Shown: positions 23,575-35,952, numbered from the stretch's first letter. The stretch: DNA of 64,000 bases from Lithospermum erythrorhizon (GCA_019722365.1 JADFUC010000107.1:719088-783087), one strand, 5' to 3'. Notes: a model not told the origin generated them from the sequence alone. Program-made: numbers and translations.

Positions 23575-26144
23575 AGAGAAGCTAACTAGACAATTCGTGT
23601 AATGAAAGCGATTAGTCTAAACGAAGCGATAAGCTGGTCTACGGTGTCATCTCGTAGCGCTCGGTGCTCTGCGCGTCTTGAATCTTACACTCACGGCACA
23701 CATTTCCAAAGTGACGTTAGCGATTAATGTCAGTGTCATTATCCGGTGATATCTCGAGTCATAATATGATTGTACCTCTTAAAGGCGGATGTGATAGTAT
23801 CGTCTCGATCAGTGGGAAAGTCTTCTTGGCATGTTTCCTTAATGACAATTAAGTAGCGTTATCGTTTCCTTTTCCTTTGCTCTTCATAACTGCGGGAGGC
23901 ATGGCCAGAGTTGGAGATCTCGTGAGCATCTCCTCATTCTCGCATATTATCTCGTAGATTAGCCCGTACATTAAAATCTCGTATGCGGTATACCCGATAG
24001 GGATTGGTTACCGCACAGGATAAGTACACAAAAGTGTATCCATAGCGACTTCGGAGAGATCTGGTTCGAGTGCAGATGACTGTCAATCTAAAACCGTCTC
24101 TTGAATGTGATTCTCACATGACTCAAGGTAGGCTAAGGTTTAAGACATATATATATCCTGCTTTTCGGCCTCATAAAGGAGAATCTCGGCTTCGGCATAG
24201 GCGAATCATTTCTTATATCGTAACTTAACCTTGATGTGATCTGACGTGACATCATATGAGGCTCTTGCAGTTATTAAAAATTCAACTTACGTTGTATTAG
24301 CGTCTGCGCCATCGATGGGTCCTGCTTTGTACGAAAATCACCGTCATAGGACGAAAGCATTGAGCGTCTAAATTCGGAATAGAAAAGTCTGGCTTGAGTT
24401 CTTGAACGAGCTTTAGTATCCGTCGGAATGGCGTCAGATGTAGCGTGCCGTACTAAGCGGAGTCAGCGTAAGTGATCAGGTTCAACTTTACATTTTGGTG
24501 GATGTTGCTTATTTATTAGGTGAGATTTATATATTTTATTAGTGCTGGCGACCCATTATCGGGTGTGTATCGATCGAATAACCTAAAAGATATACCCGAT
24601 GGTCAGAAAAAATATAATAACATTGGGATTGTCATATAATTATTAGTGTAAAATATTTCTTAATTTTTTAGTTCCATAAAGTAATTTTAAATTGACTATC
24701 CTTTTAAGGTGGACTAATAGCTTATAATTAATTATAACATTATAATTAATTATCTGATTTCATCCTTCTTTTAAATACAAGACTAAAAGCGCCTTAGAAG
24801 TAAAATAGTATTTATAGGTCATATTATCTATATAATATAATAATATATCACAAAATTTCAAGACATAGATCAAATATATCATGTTATGTATGCATGATAA
24901 ATAATCAATATTATATTTAAAACATACATGACATGGATGAGCTTGATGAAATAGGCACCTGTGAATTGCGTATCGAGAATAATCCATCAAATGGAAATAA
25001 ACCTATTTAATTTGTGTAAGTGTAAAGTGCCAGTAATCTAATTACAGTGTTCGTTTAATATCTAATATTAAATGTATGCAGCATTTTTTCTAAAATACTT
25101 GTTTTGCCACGATTATTAGTATTTTTAAATTATGTCACTTTCGAAACTCTATTTTTCATAATTTTAGGTCTCGATCTAATTAAATCAAATTAGAAATATC
25201 ATCATTAAATCTGGCCAGTAGAATTTAATTGGCTTTAAGTCCATTATCTTTAATTGATTCTCAAAATAATTAACATTTAATCTAATATAATTAAAACTAA
25301 TTATAATATTAATATTATAATTGATTAAAATAATTTCGTTGAAATTAAATTAATTGATTCGATTGAAGTTCGATAAATCGATTTAGGCATCAGCCGAAGT
25401 GAGCTTGGATCGAGGCAAAATTGATTGATCAGATTTAATTAAATTAAATGGACCAACTAACAGCCAAAATGCCTGGCCCAATTAGGCCAAAACGGATCAT
25501 CAGCCAACAAACCAAACATGATATGACCTGCCATGGGTCATGCATTGGGATGACGCGTGGTGACCACATTAGGCGCGACAACGTCAAAACTGCGATATGA
25601 ACCGTGGCACTGCCACATGTCAACCAAATCTGAATTGGTCGGGTCAACTCGGGTTGACCGAGTCAATGAGGATGGTCGTTTCTTTGTGCCGTCAGCTACA
25701 TAGAATTCTGGCGATGTCGGCTATGCGTTAATTAGAAATTTGGCGATAAATGCGTCAGTACAGGGCTAATATCGGCGTGTCGATCAATCTATTGACTTTT
25801 ACGCTCGTCTGATTCGGAGAATCGATGGTTTTTCTCGTTTTAATTAATAAATTGACATAAAAATTAATTCATAAAAATTCGAAAAAATTCTTAAAAATCA
25901 AAAATATTATTTGAAATTTTTTCACATTAAAAGATTTTTAAAATAATTAACTTTAATAAGTATTTAATTATTTATTAACATAATTCATTATGAAATTAAA
26001 AACATCATAAAACCAAATTAAACATGCAAGTCAGTACAAAAACATTTCATGTGCTTGTTTACATACTTGTAATCACGTAACACGAGCTTTGAGTCATTTA
26101 TTGGTGTTTTTAAGCGTGTCGAGTTACATACTTAGCGGATCACG
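23575..26144 (-). mobile_element. Outer Copia-like element, 5' internal part or unassigned insertions
   Basis: Between the SIRE 5' LTR and the outer 5' LTR. No gag or pol motif can be read with confidence. The part 25340-25700 is less AT-rich than its surroundings. Position says it belongs to the interior of the outer element, but unrelated insertions are possible. Confidence 0.35.
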
Positions 26145-26769
26145 GATCTCGGGAATCTTTGCGGTTAATGCAAAAGCGATAAACAAAACTTTCTTCTGAA
26201 ATTGTACCTTTTTGGTCGATTATATCAAGTTAGCGTGAGAATTGAATTGCTCATAATCTCGAAACGGAGTATGTCTAAGATTATCCAGCGCCGTATTAAA
26301 TTCTGAACTACTTGTCGTTTACTAGAATGGTTAAAATATAAACTAGGAATCAAAATATGAAAGAAAAATCTTTTGATTTCCTGTAAATCAAGAAATCAAA
26401 ATACGAGCATTAGTTGTTTTAGTTTGATTAGAAAGCCTTTAAATGATCTGATCTAGAGTTTTAGGAGGATAAATCTCGAAACCCATTGACTCAACCCCCG
26501 ATTAGCTCAAATCGAGTCTTGGATTCGATTTTTAGCGAATATTTCTTTCATGTGTTTCAACTTTTAAATGGGAAGTTTATAATATATATTTATTATAGTT
26601 CGGTTCTTGTTTGTGTGTAACGTGGGGCCGAATTAATGAGTAATATATTAAATAATATTAACCATATTGTATTAATATATGAATTCTGACGGACGCAATG
26701 TGATCACTTTAATGTCAAGCTTTAAATCCTAAAATCTTGTTATGCAACAGTGTATATATTGAAGCTTAC

Positions 26770-26822
<53 letters not shown>

Positions 26823-26896
26823 ATTTGAATAGTCATCGATTGTATAATTTAAATTATTGATAGACGTTTATGAAATGAATTTTTAGCGATTCAAAT
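26145..26896 (-). mobile_element. 5' LTR of the outer Copia-like element
   Basis: Partner of about 9755-10540, in the same orientation. The left border is approximate and no clear primer-binding site was found. It differs from its partner by a long (TA)n tract. Confidence 0.6.
26771..26812. repeat. (TA)n microsatellite
   Basis: About 21 uninterrupted TA units inside the 5' LTR. The partner LTR has only a short ATATATATGTATATAT at this place (about 10445), so the expansion came after the LTRs separated. Confidence 0.9.
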
Positions 26897-27689
26897 AGTG
26901 CTATGATATTGTTACGTTAAGTATATGCGTAGCGGAATCAAATTAAGTGTCGAGAGGATCATTTCAGGAGGATCAATTAGTGTCAATTTGACACTCGCGT
27001 GGGACAGGCAAAAAATTGATCAGGGCGTTTACGATTTAGCACCCATGGGCTGCAGTAAAAAAAAGCGAAAAAAATATCAACTGATGTCACGAAGTTGCCA
27101 ATTTGGAGCCGGACGTGGCGCTCATTTGGGTGAGGCACCAATTTTTTTAAACTCGTCCACCAAATTATTTTTTGCACGATAATTAAAAAGCGATAAAAAT
27201 TATACCACTATTTTTATTTTCGAGCTCTATAAATAGAGCCTAGGTTTGTATCATTTGGACAAAAAAAATCAAAGTTTTTAACAAGCCTTTTTATTCTTCT
27301 GTCGAACTTTTCTCTTGGATTTTTGAAATGGATCAGCCAGCGAAACTATAATTTGTGCGCAAATTGGGTTCTTTCCCGACGATTGCTCGGATCACAATAT
27401 ACGACCTCCAAATACAAATGTCTGGCCTTGAGAAAATCCTCAAAACACGGGGCCCAACGGCCCCGATTTTGGGTTGCGATATATGCCACCCGAATTTTGG
27501 CATCTTATTTACCGATATAATCGTCCACATATCCGTATGGTTATCCACATTCGGGGAAACAACTATGTTCCCTCTCGAATAGTATCATTGGGCAGTTCTG
27601 AGACAAACACACCACGTTTTAGTAGTGGATCTACTGATATCCCGAAATTTTCGTCACAAATATCTCTTGGAAATGTTGATGGAATACTC

Positions 27690-28450
27690 ACTTAAGTAGT
27701 TTTTACCTCGACAAAACATCGGGCAAAGTAACTACGATCCTGTTGAGGAGAACAAAATGTTGCTAAATGGTTATTTCTATGTTAGTAATGATAGCGAATT
27801 GGGGACAAATCAAAAGGGTGACACATTTTGGGGTAAAGTTTCAGAGTACCTGAAGGAGAACTATGAAGATGGCAACGACAGGACCTCGGTACAATGCAAG
27901 AGTCACTTTCGTCAAATTAATAAAAAACTATCCATTTTCGTGGGTTGTTACGGTGCATACGAGGCGGCGTGGCGGTTGGTCCGATGGCGTCTACGTATCC
28001 GATGGTCTAGAGTTGTACCAAAGTCACGAAGGGGAAAAGGTTCTTTGCTCGAGAAGAATGGAAGTTAGTTAAGTAATGAACCCTGTTCAGCGAGGGAACA
28101 AATGCATCAAAAGTAGTGGATCAGAGGAAAGTAACTGGCGATGAATTCTCAATTCCTTCTTCCTTTATGCGTCTAGAAGGTAGGGCCTTGACAAAGAAGA
28201 AATGACTAATTGGTGATCACAGACACCAAAAGAAAAGCAAAGGAAACCACTTAATGAAGAGTTACTGTTTAACTCTGCTCGTGAAAGCTTCAGGCAATCG
28301 GAGAGCTACTCTTTGCTACAACTATGTTGGAGTATGCACATGTTAGAGATTGGAGATGTTACTGACGTTGAAGAATAAAGAAGAACGTGATGCTGTGGAT
28401 GAAGCGACTTATAATATGTTGCTGAAGGAGTTGTTCCCCCGAATAATGGC
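27690..28450 (+). pseudogene. Harbinger Myb/NAM-like protein, broken
   Basis: An open stretch at 27757-28068 encodes GTNQKGDTFWGKVSEYLKEN, RTSVQCKSHFRQINKKLSIF and VGCYGAYEAAWR. This is the usual pattern of the trihelix/Myb-like partner protein of plant Harbinger transposases ('GTDQ ... FW ... R...S...H...INK...F.GCY'), which assists DNA binding and nuclear entry of the transposase. The frame breaks after about 28068. A further piece with EERDAVDEATYNMLLKELFP is read in another frame at 28350-28450. Not functional as it stands. Confidence 0.65.
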
Positions 28451-28613
28451 AGTTATGTTTGTTGCGAGTTGTGTGCTTTATTTTCGAGTTGTGTGTTTAA
28501 TTTTCGAGTTGTGTGTTTTATTTTCGATTGTGTGTTCTTCTGAATAATTTGTGGGATGTGAATGTATGTTTATTTGATGTATACTGTTTGAATAAAAGTG
28601 ATATTTTCATAAT

Positions 28614-28953
28614 GGCATGACTTGACTAGTCAAAGCACCAAATTCAAAATCTAATAATCTAATATGAATCCAGCTCGACATGGCCATTGGTCATTCTTTC
28701 CCGGCAATAGCGTGACTAATGTAGCCACCGCGAAATTCCAAATCTAATAATCGATATGAATCATTTTCAAGCATGCCTTGGCTTTTGTCGTAGCTACGGC
28801 AGCCAGCGTGACTAGTCGTGCTCCGACATGGCGTGACTAGTGCGCTTTTAAAATTCCAATCTAATAATCAAGAAATACGTCCATAGCTCCGACATGGCGT
28901 GACTAGTCGCGCTTTGACATGGCGTGACTAGTCGTGGCTTCCGACATGGCGTT
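28614..28953. repeat. Degenerate minisatellite between the Harbinger genes
   Basis: GACATGGCGTGACTAGT-like words recur (near 28614, 28710, 28806, 28831, 28897, 28922). AAATTCCAAATCTAATAATC-like words recur near 28640, 28733 and 28850. Together they form a higher-order unit of about 100 bp, ending just upstream of the transposase frame. Confidence 0.75.
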
Positions 28954-29011
28954 CATTATAAATAAAGTAGTCACTTTCGTTTGAATACCACTAAAAAATT
29001 AAGCTCAAATC

Positions 29012-30280
29012 TTGTTCGCCGTATCACCCGATGGATGTACCGAACCATCTTTTAGCCTCGAAAAGAATTACAAAAAGCGATGGGAATTAGAAGCTATACT
29101 TGACGACAAAAAGTGCGGAAGAGCTGAGAAAAGACGAAACAATCGATCAAATAAGAGAAAATCTATAAGTAGGGATCATGCAGCTGCCCATCAGAGGCTC
29201 ATGGCCGACTATTTCGACGATCCATGCAATTACACTGAAATGCAGTTCAGACGAAGATTTCGAATGAGAAGGCCATTGTTTCTACGAATTGTAGAAGCTT
29301 TATCAAATTGACATCTTGGCTCGAAGGCGGAATAATGCGGGCAGCTTGGTTTTGGCCCTTTATCTAGAAGTGTCACAATTTGCCGTGCGCTTGCTCGCAT
29401 ATGAGTCTCAAGTGGGTCTTATGATAGGTATGTGAAAATTGATCTACCTTGAGTGCACTCGCCCAATTTTGCAAAGATTGTAGTGCCTTGTTTCAAGATG
29501 AGTACTTAAGGCGACGAAATGTGGAGGACTTGCAGGGGAGAGCTCTGAGTTGAATTCGGGCGTGGTTTCAGGTGGAAGTATCTATTGCATGCATTGGGTG
29601 GCGGGGAATTGTCCTAAAGGCAGCACGAGGCGGTTTACAAGTGGACCTGAGGCACGACAAACGGTTATCTCGAGGCGGTGGCCGTATGATTTGTGGATAT
29701 GGCGTACTTTTTTGGCTGCGAACATTGAGCAGCATTAATGTTTAGATAGGTGTTTGGTTTTACGACATTGAGTGCAATTGAAGCTCGGAGGTGAACTTAT
29801 TTGTGAATGAGGTGATATAATCTTGCGCCTTATCTTTTGCCGGCAATTATGTTATTCTAAATGACTTGTCTTTAATACAGTCGATTCGAATGCCCAGGCG
29901 ACAAAGCCTTGATTGTTTTGATAAATGACAAGCGTTATGCGGGGAAGGATGTAGAGCAGCGTTAAGTTCCTCGAAGCACGCTTTTCCATTATTCGTCCAA
30001 CCAACTAGGATATGGGACTTAGTGTCTTAGGTAAGATAATAGAGACATGAATTATTTTCACATACTTGTGATAGTGGAGGATGAAGGACCTATTGAGCTA
30101 GCAAAATCTCGGCTTGAACCGTGAGCAATCTGCAGGTCGAGCTGTGCTCAATGTCCAAACACAAGTGCCCCTCAATTTCAAGTGCGTGTCAGAGGCGATC
30201 GAATATGATATTCATAGTCGAAGCGAGTACGTGATGAAATTGTATATTAGGTTGAAGAAGGATGCAAGTCGGCCAGTATA
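29012..30280 (+). pseudogene. PIF/Harbinger DDE transposase, broken
   Basis: The first frame (29012-29311) includes ADYFDDPCNYTEMQFRRRFR and RRPLFLRIVEALSN, the standard N-terminal block of plant DDE_Tnp_4 transposases. After a stop the match goes on in other frames: GSIYCMHWVAGNCPKG (about 29575-29625), then YDLWIWRTFLAA (about 29685-29720), then decayed C-terminal pieces to about 30280. Intact relatives read GSIDCMHW; here the first catalytic Asp is Tyr (TAT for GAT). With the stops and frameshifts this marks an inactive copy. Confidence 0.8.
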
Positions 30281-30640
30281 AGACAATTTGGAACCCCAGT
30301 AGATTTAAAAAAAAATCTCGAGTTTACTATGTTTATTGTGTGTTTATTATACTTTTCAATAATTTATGTATGTTTATATGTATGTACTGAAGTTGAGTGA
30401 TTAATAATATTGTGTGTTATTTTAAAAATTATAATGTATTTATTGTATTTAAATAATATAGGATATATATACTATAATATACTTTTTAAAATATATATGA
30501 AATAAAAAATTATTAAAATATTTTTTAAAATTAAATGTTAAAATTATATTTTAAAAAATTATAAATATTATTTATTGTATTAAGTTAATAATTATATATA
30601 GCCAAATAAATAAGAAAAATAAAAATATGGTGGGATATGT
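30281..30640. other. AT-rich 3' flank of the Harbinger transposase
   Basis: Very AT-rich, no gene; probably the non-coding 3' part of the transposon. Confidence 0.4.
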
Positions 30641-30849
30641 TGAATTGATGTGGATGAGAGAAAAAGTAATTTGACACTGCAGATGATGCTACTTAACAGG
30701 TACGGTGGTAAAGTAGGTGTTTATTTAAGTCTTAGTAGTGACGGGGGAGAGAAGTGTCGAATTTATTTGACTAGCTAGGATAATTATGGTTGTGTACGTT
30801 ATGGTGTGGGCATATTTGACCGTGATGTAAAATTTATCCCAAAATCAGG

Positions 30850-31370
30850 ATCAGATAAGTGTCAGAGGATCGTTTAGCCTTGAGAGGATCGATTAGTGTC
30901 AATTTGGCGACAGTGAGGATCAAAAATTGATCGGGGATCAATTTTGGCACCAATGTGGGGCCGGTGGGAATATAATAAAGCAAAAAACTTGACAACTGAC
31001 TCGCCAGCAGTTGTGCCTTTTTTTCTCTTATTTTAAAATCATTTTTGTCTGATATTTAAGCAAAAAAAAAAAAAAATATACCACTATTTTTTTATTTTTT
31101 GAGATATGTAAATAGTGACTAGGTTTGTATTATTTGGATACCAAAAAAAATTTGATTTTTCTGTAATTTTTTAATAATTACTAAAATATTATGAATTTTT
31201 TGAAATTCAAAAGAAAATATATTTTGTGAAATGAAGATAAAATGATATGGAAGAGAGAGAAATTAATTTGACATCCTGAATGACACCTACTTTGTGGTTG
31301 TTGGTAAAAAGTGGATGTTATTTGAGGGTGCTAAGCTGATGTGGCTGGAGAAAGTGTAATTTGTCATTTG
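30850..31370. mobile_element. Short Harbinger derivative (MITE-like)
   Basis: The left part repeats the left end of the transposon at 26930: GAGGATCGATTAGTGTCAAT; AAAAATTGATC; ATACCACTATTTTT; GACTAGGTTTGTAT. The right part repeats its right end: GAGAGAAATTAATTTGACA, compared with GAGAAAAAGTAATTTGACAC at about 30660. Both coding regions are missing. This is the structure of a deletion derivative of about 0.5 kb. Exact termini were not resolved. Confidence 0.6.
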
Positions 31371-32458
31371 CTTGGTCTCGTCTAATGATACGGTAACCAA
31401 AGCAACGGCTATACGCCCCAATAAGCCATTTAAATATCTTCCTATTAACCATAATACCACCTCAAATCAACATACTTCTTCTTTTTCATCAACTTTTCTC
31501 CATGACCGAAGTCCGCGTCACATTATCTTGACGGGCCCTTTGTGGATACTTAATGCAATACTCATTTTGTACCAATTGTTGATATCAAAATATCAAAATC
31601 AATAAATTAAAGCACAAAGAACAAATTTTTAGTAATAAACGACTTTGATTTTGGAACAATGTATTTGGCTTAATGGGGAGGGAAATAATGGATTACAGGG
31701 TGTAGAATAATGAGAGGTAAGCGGTATAGATTATTAATTGAAATTAGGAAGATGGTCAAATTGTTATTTTGTTATTTAATGAAGGATATAATAATTTATT
31801 TTAATATTTTGAGACAAGAAATTGAAAGTATAGTGGACATGAGGGGCATGGCTTACCATAAAAAGTTCATAAAAAGTTTAAGGAGCAAGGTTGAAAAGAT
31901 GACAAATTTAGGGAATGAGTTGAGAATTAAGCGATAATGCGGGGGAGTAAACTGAATTAACCTAAATCTTTCTAAAACTATCTCATTAAATGTAAAAGAT
32001 TGTCACATTTATTAAATTTACATTTCTCTAAATTAGTCACATTTTGGCCAATTCTCTTAACGTTATACCTAAAATACCCTTATTAGTCATGTCATTTCCC
32101 GATAATTACGAAATCAAATTTTAAAGCTGGACAATTAAAATGGGATGGATATAGAATACTTTCATTGAAAATTCTCACTTGATACTCTCTTTCGTACCAT
32201 CTCTGCAAACTCTTCCCAAGTTGAAAAGCGTCAGCTTCAAATTTGAGAGGAGGAATCGGGACATGTACTCCGGTAAGTTTGAGAGGAGGCAAACAGTCAC
32301 TTAGATCGAGGATGACTGCTTGTGATCTGGTTCATTCAAGGGGTGGTGAGAGCTGGAATGGGGTAACATGAGGGTAAATTAGGAAATTCAATTAGTCAAA
32401 GGCTGCCTCTTAAATATGGAAAAATCCAACGTAGCCAATCTTTTAGGGGATGGAGGAG
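31371..32458. other. Unassigned right part of the 23-kb insertion
   Basis: No recognisable gene. A minus-strand open stretch (32092-32292) encodes 66 residues with a proline-rich start and no known motif. It could be a captured gene fragment or chance. The segment ends in GGGGATGGAGGAG right before the right half of the split hAT-like element. Confidence 0.35.
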
Positions 32459-32777
32459 TAATATAAAGAATATCGTATATATATGTAAAAGTGGTATTAT
32501 ATTGAATGTGTATGTAGATTATAATTAATCTTAAAATGAATTAATTGAAATTATGGATTGAGTAAGTCTTAGGACTTAATTTTAAGGATTCGAGAGAATA
32601 AATTTAAAAAATTGTCTCAAAGCGAAAGCTTAGGGCAAGAGCCGGAATCGATTGGAATCGATAGAGTTGGAGCCAGATGTTGTACGTAGATTTAGGTTCG
32701 ACACTTTGAGAATCGGCGATAAGTTAGGTTCACAGTTTTATTTCAGCCAAGAACGAACCGATCAGTGCACGTCCTTA
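32459..32777. mobile_element. Right half of the split hAT-like element
   Basis: Matches the right part of the copy at 13458-13765: ATTGAATGTGTATGTAGATT, TAATTAATCTTAAAA, GGACTTAATTTTAAG, GATTTAGGTTCGAC. It ends in GTGCACGTCCTTA, the family terminus. ACTTCTAG follows, matching ACATCTAG left of the other half. Confidence 0.6.
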
Positions 32778-32785
32778 ACTTCTAG

Positions 32786-35400
32786 TAGATGTTCCATTTT
32801 TGGAAGACCTTGTGCTATATCACAAAATATCAGTGTTTCTTAAATGAATGTTACTGGTGTTTGTGGTTCTTAAATGATTTTCATATAATGGCCATGAACA
32901 GTTGTTTTTGGATTGTTAAAAAGGACTTAGGGGATCGTATTATAGTCGACTTGAATAAGTATAACTTGACCGGATTTTATTTTGCTATACGTATATATAT
33001 TTTTACAACTCAACTGCTAATGAGAAAGGAATACTTGTCTTTCTAACTGATAGACATGATGTGCTTGACAGCTTGAATAAATTATATTACTCGATACTGA
33101 TTAATACCTCACTCATGTATAGCCTTCAACATATTTTAAGGTGTAAATTTACAGAGTAACTTGTTACTCTTATAATACTCACTTCAAAACACCAATTAGA
33201 TTGTCCCGCTTGATTGATCTTCATAAGATGCCGAAATAAGTGATAAATGCAAAAATTTTGTATCGAAATAAGTGATTGTTTGTTTTTGATCCAAAATTCG
33301 CTATCGTCATTCCTTTATCTTTGTTTTAATTTAATAATCTTCACACGTCGCGGTGAAAATTGTGAAACTTTATTCTTTTTAGGTGATTCGTAACTCATAA
33401 TAAAAACCAACACTTTTGGTAGATGATCGACATTGAGCAATCTCGATAGAAAGACAAAAGTTTAACACTCTATTTTCAGATTTTCTCTTTCTCTTTCGTT
33501 TTAATAACTTTTCCCGATACTGTCGTTCTTGCTTGCTTGGTATGCGTTAGTATCATTTTTAGCATTCTCTTTCATCAGCGTTACTCAATTCGATTTTTTA
33601 TAAAAAAAAGATACAAACTCGCTCTATTTATAGATATTGAAAAATAGAAAAATATTAGTTAGATTTTTTTTTGAATAAGTATTTTTTCAAAAAGTCATTT
33701 AAAAATAGGAGGATAAATTTTAAATGACGGAGTTCAGGTTAAGCGTGAGATGTTTTGAGCGTTTAATAACTGGGTGAAAATTATGAGTAAGTTAGCGTGG
33801 AATGCGCCTCTTCTGTCAAAATAAGCACAGTCCCGTCTTCACTATGACGTCTTTGCTACATTCAGAAACAAAAACGTTACTGCATTAATTCGAGCGCCCA
33901 ATCTAAAGTTACCGCTTGAACAACCCACAACAGCGCGCGTGCGTATGCGTGAGCACACAAAATTTTCCTACAAATTTTACTCTCAATCATCATTTTATTT
34001 TTATTTTAGGGGTTAGTTTTTATGTATATACTTTAACAACTTTCTATTATTAACCTAAAATATGAAAATTGACTATTTCAAGATTTTCATTACTGAAAAA
34101 TAAAAAGTCAAGCATTGGAAAGACAATAGGAGGGCAAATATGGAGTGTGTGTGCAAATATTTTGAAACTCAAATTATTTTAGGGAAATTGAAAAAACCTT
34201 ATTTTGTATCGATTTTTAAGCTTTTCGAGTCTTTATTATCGCTTTTAAAATTTAATATACATGCTCATCTAAGTTATATTGAGAACACCTACGGTTTATT
34301 ATGAGACGATTCATAATTTTTATTAATGTTCATATGTGTTCAATTTGATGTAAAAATGATACAGCATTCTTAAATGTATTCTAGATATGTTTAAAATCTA
34401 AAAAGTAATTAATACCAAAATTTTCTATACACCTAATTAAGTATGTATACCAAATTAAGTGACAAATTAGTCACGAGATTACCTATAAGGTAAAAATAAG
34501 CTTATAATGACATTATTGATTTTTTTTTTTGTTGAGAAAATGGTACGTATGTCTAAAATGTACCAAAAGAAGAACAAATATATTATAAAATGATATAATT
34601 TATATTTTTATCATTATTAATGAACCATTAATGAACAAAAAACCTTATGAACCGTAACTTTCCATTTACTCTAAAATCATTAATAACTATACCTAATATG
34701 ATCACAATATTCCACACATTAATTACTCCGACAGAAGTCACATAAGGCTTCAAGTCCTTCAACGGATTAAGAAGATGATCATTATTTGAGATTGAAATTC
34801 TTGCTTGCTTGATCATCAATTAATTATCGAGTCTAATTCAAATAGTGAATATTGGGGAGAGGGTGAATCGTTTTTGAGGGCAGTAGTAAGGGGAAGGGGG
34901 TGGATATCCATTGGAATGGATCTCCTATATGATGATATTATGCAAACACTTGACAACATTAAATAGAAAATGATATAGAACGATCTTAATTAAAAACCCT
35001 TATAATTGTTGTAATCTAGAGTTGTTATTGACCGATTCGTCAATCACTCGGTTATTCGGTTCCTTATTCCGGAATTGAATTCGCACATTTGTAATTAAAT
35101 GCAGATTCTGATGTTATCTGAATCGAAATTTGTTTGCATTCGATTCGTCTCAATTCGGTACGAATCTAGATTCACCTAAATAGTGTTATATTCGGCTCTA
35201 TAAAGATCATGAGTCATCACGCATGTGTAGTATAGTTTTATAAACTAATTTAAAAACTAAAAATAGATTAAATATCAAGATATTAAGTTAGTATAATCGA
35301 GATTGTCATATCAAATGTTGCGGTATGCTTCGATTCTTTAAGAACTTCGCAGTGGTGGACTGTGGTGCCCGCCTCTTTAAATGCGGCGTGGGTTAGAAAT
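32786..35400. other. Intergenic
   Basis: AT-rich, no supported gene. The small reading frames (for example 32789-33046 and 34628-34819) show no domain or conserved pattern. Confidence 0.6.
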
Positions 35401-35403
35401 TTC

Positions 35404-35560
35404 TACATAAAAGAACTGGCCTTGTGATGAAGTGGTAATGAATACCTCTAATCTGGCCTCTTAAGGAGCCAGCATTCAGCCCAATTTCTTACTACGTATG
35501 CTAAAGGAATGAGGCCATGGAGGCAGTTAGCATTTGATTGTCTAACCCTTTATGTTATCC
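35404..35560 (+). mobile_element. Possible tRNA-derived SINE head
   Basis: GGCCTTGTGATGAAGTGGTA resembles box A of plant SINEs, and AGCATTCAGCCC about 45 bases on could be a decayed box B. No end repeat or target duplication was found, and the extent is a guess. Confidence 0.3.
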
Positions 35561-35952
35561 CATATAAGTATCCTTGAGGTACATCGCGGACATCGGGTCT
35601 TCTAACTGCGGTGCAGCACTGCTTGCTCAGCGTAAGGTTAATCACTGGCGAAGTAATTATTCTTGGGCTCAGGGGTAATCTCTTTCAAATATTCTTGAGG
35701 AATTCTGCCAGTATCTTTGGCTTGTATGTATAGGGTAAATTTCTGAGGCACTTATCCCCAGCCTTGTCTCGAATAACGCCACGTATTGGTGATGGACTAG
35801 CGAGTGGTATTGAGCGTATCAATGTATAAAATATAACAACAATCAAAAATCTGGAAAACAGTACCAGCGTGAGAGCAACTCAGATAAAACCCCCTCACTG
35901 CATTCAGCTTTCGCATCTCTCACCACTCCCTCTGATTCAGTAATACTACAAA

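Larger units (their letters stand above)
26930..30780 (+). mobile_element. PIF/Harbinger transposon, two decayed genes
   Basis: Carries the two gene types of plant PIF/Harbinger elements: a Myb/NAM-like DNA-binding protein (about 27690-28450), then a DDE transposase (about 29012-30280), both on the plus strand. The first 330 bp (AGGATCAATTAGTGTCAATT ... ATACCACTATTTTTAT ... AGGTTTGTAT) recur at 30850-31160. The right terminus is not sharply defined. Confidence 0.72.

Noticed and set aside
27323..27695. Several overlapping frames of 65-75 codons upstream of the Harbinger Myb-like gene
   Set aside because: Mutually overlapping on both strands, with no similarity I recognise; probably leader or decayed 5' coding sequence.
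35404..35560. A true tRNA gene
   Set aside because: Box A-like words are present but no cloverleaf with acceptor stem can be formed; a SINE relic is more likely.
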